DNA of 64,000 nt from Escallonia rubra (Eukaryota > Streptophyta > Magnoliopsida > Escalloniales > Escalloniaceae). Shown piece by piece: positions 57,611-64,000 of this stretch. Location: contig JAVXUO010002000.1 of the NCBI GenBank assembly GCA_033065855.1, forward strand, positions 330,836-394,835. The letters run 5' to 3'. Position numbers and translations under genes: made by a program. A model generated the notes under the pieces. It was not told where the DNA came from, ran no database searches, and saw only the letters and a list, made by a program, of their open reading frames with translations. Position 1 is the first letter of the stretch. Every line of letters begins with the position of its first letter.

Positions 57611-58952
57611 CTACGCCACTTCTATATTTGAAGGCTTCGTGTTGCCTTCAACGAATTTTGCCTTTGACGACTTTGCTGCTCGTGATGACCTCGAGGAAGA
57701 GGAAGACTTGGGGGAAGAAGTCGATTTGCTCTTCTTCCGCTTCTGTTTTTTGGGAATATTTGGAAGGTCCGAGGGTTGTATGTCCTTGAACATCTCGGAA
57801 GTTGCTTGTCGTCCCATGGATTCTCCAAAATCTATAGAAAAAAATTGGTCAGGATTGATATGTCTGATCCTTGTGCAAGCATAATCCCAAAATAACATCA
57901 AATTAATAACTCAAATCACGATGACATTTTCGAATACACGACGCCCAATGCAATCCTGCAGATTTCAAAATCCACACTGCACATGTAGCTAATGTGTCAC
58001 TGGGCTTCAAAGAGTAGGATGACCAGCAAACTCTTATTGAAGAGTCATACTGTTTCCAATCAAGACCAACCATGATTTTCCTAATTATATTACAACTACT
58101 CTAATAGTGTGTCTAATGTCTTTACATAGGTCATACTGGGGTGCTATATATAAGCTAAACCTACAAAAAAATCAACAAATTTGGACTGGTCCTCTCTTGG
58201 ACCATCCCTTGATTGATTCCCTTGTTATAAAAGCAATGTCTCGTGACAGATGAGCCAAATTCCTCCCGTTGGAGACAAAGAATCTTTGTAAGCTTTTTCC
58301 TATCTTACAAGTTAACTTCTCTAATTTATAAGAAACATTGGACAATTCTATATGTTGTCTTCCTAACATTTTCACCTATCCCTTGTTTGATTAGGAACCT
58401 TGCACATGATGTGAATCACTAAATACAGGGAGAAATATAAAGAAACAAACCTTGAGAGGACCAAGGGGAAAGAGCTGAACCAGAATTACCAATTGATGTG
58501 GCTGCAAAGTCGGGTCCTGTCTTGAACTCATTCATCTGTACATATTTATTTTAACAACAAACGTGACAACAGAAGAACCGAATTAATACGGAAGAACAAT
58601 ATACGTTCCACCACGTCGAATGAATAAAAGCAGTGGCGTACCCAACTAGGCGCGGTGCCAGAGGGGCTATCCCAACCAATATGCGCAACATGTTTGACAT
58701 CGGTTGGGTACCCAATTTCAATCTCGCGCTCCTTCACAACTGCAAGGGTGTTAGCGGAGACGTTACAGTTATGCATGGTTGTACGACTTTAACGATCGAC
58801 TTATAACGATTGTAACCTTTTTGGGCTACATGGTTATCATAAGGGGATTCGAATCCGGAAAACACACACATGAATTGAAGATAAAGATCATTACCAAAGA
58901 TTTGGGAGATGTATTTGAATCCTTTGTAAATCCCTTTCATCTTGGTTCCCAT
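57611..58952 (-). CDS. RIC: ROP-interactive CRIB protein (RIC)
   Basis: Four reverse-strand exons (58895-58952, 58642-58739, 58451-58535, 57611-57831) join in phase to 153 residues. It starts [19 protein letters not shown]. The CRIB motif follows at about residues 28-43, [16 protein letters not shown], with all the conserved core positions, then SGTAPSWMNEFK. The second half is basic and Ser/Lys-rich ([15 protein letters not shown]...). RIC proteins bind GTP-loaded ROP GTPases through CRIB and relay signals to actin, microtubules and vesicle traffic at the plasma membrane. The N-terminus and layout resemble Arabidopsis RIC10/RIC11; that subgroup is inferred. Exon joins are all GT-AG. No defect is visible. 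The basic C-terminal half could bind membrane lipid. Confidence 0.93.
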
Positions 58953-61900
58953 GGTGGAGACTCTGCAAGCCTTATAAAATTATCCTTCTTCTAGGACAAA
59001 TGTCACAGTAGAAGAAGCACCAAACAAAAATGGGGAGAGATGGTTCCTTTGCCTGTTAAAAAAGCAAGCGTGAACATGTGGGTATTTTCTCAAATCACCT
59101 TTTTCTTCAAAGAAAACAAAAGGGGGAAACAAAAATAAAACAAAAAGCTGGAAACAGTTTGCCTTGGAAATGGGAATGGTATCTATCCCTCACTCTAAGA
59201 GAATTGGTATACATATATGGAATCAAAAGGACATCTGGGCAATTGGGGATCTTAACCAATAACCAATGCTAACACAAGGATTTGCAGTAATACCTTTTTC
59301 AGACAAGGAATGAGATGATGCAAGGAGAAAGGAGGCTCAAAAGAGAAACTGCTTCCCCTTCCCTTCCAGCCACATTCCCCATCTCCCTTCAGCTGTAAGC
59401 TAACATTCTTGACACATACATTCAAAATGCATGCCAAAACAAACAAACCCAACGGGAAGAAACCAAGATAGAATTCAGGAAAAGAAGTAGAAAGCAAAAC
59501 AAAGAGAAATGCTGCTAGCTAGCTATGGGTGCTTTCTTGTTTGGGATGGAGTTGGACCTTAGATTGATGGAAAATGGCAAGAGAGTTGGCCCGAGGGGAG
59601 GGAAGAGAAATTAGGCAAAGGGGAAGAGAAGGAAGAAGAAGGAAGGGAAACACAGAGTGGGGAGAAGGGAAAGGTGGAGAACCACGAAAACCACCCAAAA
59701 GATGGATGGGGGATGGTTTTCTAAGGACATGGACAGAAACTAGAAAGTACACAGCAATGAATACACAAATAATGAAGTAAAGACATTGTCATAAATCTTT
59801 TTTTATTTTTTTTGGAATTTTTATTTATTGGGGGGCTGTAAATGGGGTCAAATAAAATGGAATTTGTTTGGTGCATCAGTGTTTTCTTGTTGAACGAAAA
59901 TGGCGGGTCTGATCTGGTCCTTTTCTATTTCTGTCTGTCTGAATTAAGCTCCTAAATAACTGCTTTAGCTCTCTTAAAATGCGGGCAACATTCAGACCAA
60001 AGAGAATATTATAGATTTTATGTCTTTGTTAATCCACCTACCCTTGTTTGTTTATTCCATCCCTCCCCCCCCCCCCCCACCCAAACAACACACACACACG
60101 CATCCTAAAAATAAAAGGAGCAATAATCTAAGAGATTCAACAAAATTTTCAAGGTTAATTAAGTTTTTTCACCTTTAAAGTTTACGATTTTGCAATTCAA
60201 ATTCTGGAATCGAATTGGTGGAGTGTAATAGTTCACACTAATTGCAAGCGGATGCTAAAAATATGATCGAATGCTTTTAGTTTGGATCGTTATTATAGAT
60301 GATGTTAAAGGGCATCCATTCACGGTTCTTAAACATGATTTCAGTTGTTGAGATGAAAATTTGAATGAAAGAGTTGTCAACCTATTTTATGCCTTCGATC
60401 CTTCGTAATGTGCTCCCTCGCTAGCATTCACCTCTTTTTATCTTTAAAAAAAAAATTAGTGTCAGACATGGACAAAACCTTTTTCTACTCAAATATCTTT
60501 AAAACCCATCTTATATAATTTATTTATTTGATGATTTTCTAAGAATTATGTTTATGTTCTTTTCTTTATAAGCTCCAAGAACATTACAACTGTGTCATCC
60601 CTCCCAACTGTCGAGAGTCATTGTTTGCTCATTCGTGCTATCCACAGAATAATCATATCAATTATTGTTCAGATTTGCTACCAAATGGAGAATTGAAGTC
60701 AGATTCTTTCCAAATCATGCCATGGTGTTCATTTCAAAATCATTCCTTAGTAATAAACTATGTTTAGCCACCCACACATATGTGCCTTAATTTCCTGATC
60801 TGCTGTGACACCACACCACCTTTCATGTGGTACCTTTGGGAACTCCAACCTAATCCTTATGTAAATATTAGGAAAAGAGAAAAGTTGGAGCCACGTCTTA
60901 TAAAGTTGTTGCTTGTTTTGCAACACAGCTGAACTTTTATGGTACCTGAACTTGGAGATGGTGTTAGTCATTTTCAGACAGCCTTGTGCTTTCCATGGTA
61001 ATACAGAGATCATCACGAGTTCCTTAAGAAGAAAAAAAAAAAAAAAAGACTTTGATTGCAGTTCTTATGTTTGATGTTGAACATTTACAAGGGTCTTTAA
61101 GGGATCTTCAAGAACATTTTTGATAGTCGAGCCTACGAGTAATAGGTTGTGACAAAGTTATCGTCCCAAGTTAGAAGAATTGGACCCTGAACCTTAATAA
61201 AATACGTGATGGAGTAAATATTACATGGTTCTGAATTATTAGTCCCGATCTCTGAGAACCGTTAAAATAAGAAAGCTAAGATAACAGAAGGACACACTAA
61301 AAGAGACAGATGGCTATTCTATATTACATCTAATGGTTTTAGATAGCCAGAATCACTGATTCGAAACTGTACATATTTTATTCTCAGTCAGTAATTTCAA
61401 TGTTTTGCTTAAATTTTCTCCCATTGAATCTCGTTTGGACGTAGCCAGACAGCCCAATCAAGTGGAGTGCAAATCATTTTTCAATATTCCATTTAAATCC
61501 CATTTTGCTACGTCCAACAAAGAAAATTACTTTCTAAAAACCAACAAATAAGATTTTATGTTATCCTATCTCTAACTTTAATCACAATGAGGAAATCAAA
61601 AACTCAAGTACCAAAAATAATATTAGGAAGCGAATTCAAAACATTTAATTTGCCCAATTTTATGAGGATTTGAACTAAGATCTGCTTTAAAGGGACGAGG
61701 GAAGTATGATTAGATGGTTGAACTAAAGCTTGTGAAATTCAATTAGAGTCAATGCCTGATTGGCTGGCTGCTGGCATACAGTTTTCTTAATTGCTACACA
61801 AAATAAGAAATAGCAACATTCTGGTTGAAGAGAATGTTATGACATTGTACTAGTTGTCCAAACATATATAGTGTGTGAGATTTCTCTTGCTATTGGCTTG

Positions 61901-62590
61901 TCTTTGATGATGATAGCTTAACAAGCAAACCAATAATTAATATACCATCTGACCAGTGTAACTTTACTAGTCACAACCTCTTCTTCCATGAAAATGACTG
62001 GAAATCTGTATACCTTATTTAGCCATTTCCACATCCAAAACTTGATCGATATCTAAATATTTGAACTACAAGAAAAAAATGAATCGAAATAGCGCAAACA
62101 ATTGAGAGAACCTTCAAACAAAGCGTTCGTGCCACGCAACATAATCATGTTCTTAGTTCCAAAATTTGGTTTTGAGGTTTGACGCTTTTCAAACGACCGC
62201 GAGCAACGAGCCGTAGGCCATTTTATTTCTATTTTGGATTGGCAGGAGACAGTTTTGGGGGGGTCAACATTTATTCCTGTGAATTATTCACAACAAGTTA
62301 TTATTCTTTTATTATGATTTCCAACTCGTTATGATGGAGCCTTACCATTACCAAACCCAGCTTCTATTGTAGGCCAAGCCCAAGGAACCTTACACCATAC
62401 TCAAAGGGGGAACTTATTGGGCTGGCAGTTCAATGCTGGAGGGCAATGGAATGGCTGACTAGAGCATGAAATCAGTATGGCTCTAATTTTGGGTTATTTT
62501 GTGGGCCTGTTCCTCCGGCAGCTAATAATGTTGAGGCTGGGCCGTCTACGGTGGTGCACTCTTTTGATGACAGTCAGGATACTCTTCCAC
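58953..62590. other. Intergenic, including RIC promoter region
   Basis: On the reverse strand 59550-59720 is strongly CT-rich, as in many plant 5' leaders, and may be the RIC 5'UTR or promoter. A 14-C run is at 60065-60078. No other gene, RNA gene or clear repeat was recognised in 59800-62590. Confidence 0.4.
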
Positions 62591-62597
62591 CTGCGGA

Positions 62598-63547
62598 TAG
62601 GGATGGCAAAAAAATCCGAACCCGCAGAATTCCACCCCGCCCCGCTAGGAGCGGGTTATTTTGACTTTGACCGAGGCGTGGGGCGGGTATGGTTTTTTTT
62701 AAAAAAATCCGCAATGGGTTAGGGGCGGGTATGGTATTTAGTCCAGACGCCCCGCGACCCGCCTCGCCCCGCGACCCGCCCCGCTATATTAACCCTATTC
62801 ATCTTTTAATCATAGTCGTCCATCCCACACATATATAACATGCCCTTTAGCCCTTATCAGCCCCCATTCCCCAAAACCCTATTTTCCAATCAATCTCTCT
62901 CTGCCGACAACAATGGTGCCGCACCGCCGTCGCGCCTCATCTTCTCTCCCTCTCCTTCGCACCGTCGGTGAGACGGCGACTGACCTGCGAGGATGCGACA
63001 CCTGCGCCGTCGCGATTGATGTTACTGCATCGTGCCGCACCGCCGTCGCACCTCATCTTCTCTCTCTCCTCCTTCGCACCGTCGGTGAGACGGCGACTGA
63101 CCTGCGACGATGCGACTGTCGACTGACCTAACGGCACCGTGGTGACTGACCTGCGCCGTTGCGATTGACGTTACTGCATCGTGGCGATTGACCTGCACCG
63201 TTGCGACTGACATAACAGCACCGTCGATGACTGACCTACGAGGCTGCGACGGACCTAACGGCACCGTCGGCGACTGACTCAACAGCCAGCCATCAGCAAG
63301 CCGCGATCTAGAAGAAGTGATCTGCTGCCAATTTCACTGCCGTGATCTACTGCCAATTTCGCATCGCTGGGGGGCGGGGCGGGGCGGGGCGGTCATGGGT
63401 TTTTTAAAGCATTTTAGGATCGATTATGGATTTGAGATGGTACAACCCGGAGCGGGGCGGGTGCGGGGCGGAGTGGGATTTCAAGGGTAGCGGGGCGGGT
63501 GCGGATCTTATAAGATCCGCATCCGATCCGCCCCATTGCCATCCCTA
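62598..63547. mobile_element. GC-rich hAT-like element, 950 bp
   Basis: It starts TAGGGATGGCAAAAAAATCC and ends CCATTGCCATCCCTA, an inverted-repeat end typical of plant hAT non-autonomous elements. Subterminal regions are rich in CCCCGCCCCG and GGGGCGGGGCGGG on the respective sides. Inside, a unit of about 115 bases with CCTCATCTTCTCTC and TTCGCACCGTCGGTGAGACG occurs twice (about 62925 and 63040). Flanks show no convincing 8-bp duplication, so the assignment rests on the ends. Confidence 0.75.
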
Positions 63548-63578
63548 TGGCTCACCGGTTGAGAGTGATGCGACAACA

Positions 63579-63856
63579 TTTTTTATTTTTTGGTGCAAAA
63601 AAAAGGTTGGACTGTAAGGCTATAATCCAACCGGCATGAAGTATTGCGCCTCGAGGACCTACAAGGCCGCTACATACATCTGAGCCCCCGATTCCCGCAC
63701 CTATGTCGGGGCCGAAGCGCACAAGGACCCGTGTGTGGAGCACATGCAGGGCGAAGACGTAAGTTTGTCACCAACAAGTGCGGCGGACAGGATTCGAACC
63801 CAGGTGAAAAACCTGAATTTGGATCTTGGGGACCGTTGAACCAACCCTTGTTGGCT
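63579..63856 (-). mobile_element. tRNA-derived SINE, apparently full length
   Basis: Read on the reverse strand it starts CAGCCAACAAGGGTTGGTTC and contains a polymerase III B-box (GGTTCGAATCC, about 63790-63802) preceded by an A-box-like GGTTGGTTCAACGG. It ends in a T-rich tail (CCAACCTTTTTTTTTGCACC). GTGATGCGACAACA flanks both sides (63565-63578 and 63857-63870), a perfect 14-bp target duplication as produced by LINE-type retroposition. A deleted copy lies at about 46117-46310. Confidence 0.88.
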
Positions 63857-64000
63857 GTGATGCGACAACAGGTTTATCGCTAGTTGTGTGCCTACGAGCG
63901 CCGTCCTTTTCGATGGTATGGGATTCGTACGCGAGTTCGCAGGCAGCCCAACCGAATGATAAGCTGACTCACTATCAGTATATGAGCTCTCTGGACTGGA

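Noticed and set aside
63785-63805. tRNA gene suggested by a GGTTCGAATCC box
   Set aside because: The flanking sequence does not fold as a tRNA cloverleaf by eye and the box lies within a SINE bounded by 14-bp duplications.

Overview
The window is nuclear DNA of a flowering plant, most likely a eudicot. The genes are intron-split and plant-specific in sequence (plant-type ubiquitin, a CPC/MYBx-type R3-MYB, a berberine-bridge-enzyme-like oxidase, an XTH, a P-class PPR protein, a type-I pectin methylesterase, a ROP-binding RIC protein). Intergenic DNA is AT-rich and crowded with microsatellites and small non-autonomous DNA transposons. I cannot name the species. There is no operon-like organisation; neighbouring genes are functionally unrelated.

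Layout. 1-3.7 kb: a five-unit polyubiquitin gene (+) with a 5'UTR intron. 5-10.1 kb: an eIF1/SUI1 gene (+) with an inferred 3.5-kb 5'UTR intron containing an 818-bp Mutator-like element (MULE); a foldback element sits just upstream. 12.1-13.2 kb: a 73-aa single-repeat R3-MYB (+) in three exons, with transposon-derived sequence in intron 1. 13.6-15.3 kb: an intronless BBE-like FAD oxidase (-). 17.3-20.6 kb: a CRIPT gene (-) in four exons, with one GC-AG intron and a LINE relic in its 2.8-kb intron 2. 22.6-25.0 kb: an XTH (-) in four exons. 25-34 kb: gene-poor, with two TIR elements carrying GC-rich cores and an unclassified repeat with clustered GTCGAC palindromes. 34.2-35.9 kb: an organelle-type PPR gene (+). 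37.9-38.9 kb: an OST3/OST6 subunit gene (+) with a 17-C homopolymer in its coding sequence. 43.2-44.0 kb: NTF2 (+).

43.5-56.8 kb is the most notable region. The segment running from the NTF2 intron through a spacer to a pectin methylesterase gene has been tandemly duplicated. The second copy holds only an NTF2 intron/exon-2 remnant, followed by a second pectin methylesterase. Both esterase copies look disabled, by different events: copy 1 by a 1460-bp hAT element with 8-bp target duplications in exon 1, copy 2 by a one-base deletion in exon 1. Copy A also carries a 662-bp hAT element, a SINE and a MITE that are absent from copy B, which orders the events after the duplication. 57.6-59.0 kb: a RIC-type CRIB protein gene (-). 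59-64 kb: intergenic, ending with a GC-rich hAT-like element and a tRNA-derived SINE with 14-bp target duplications.

Gene models were built by hand from splice signals, reading phase and family conservation; none has transcript support here. Transposon boundaries with clear target duplications are firm; the others are approximate.
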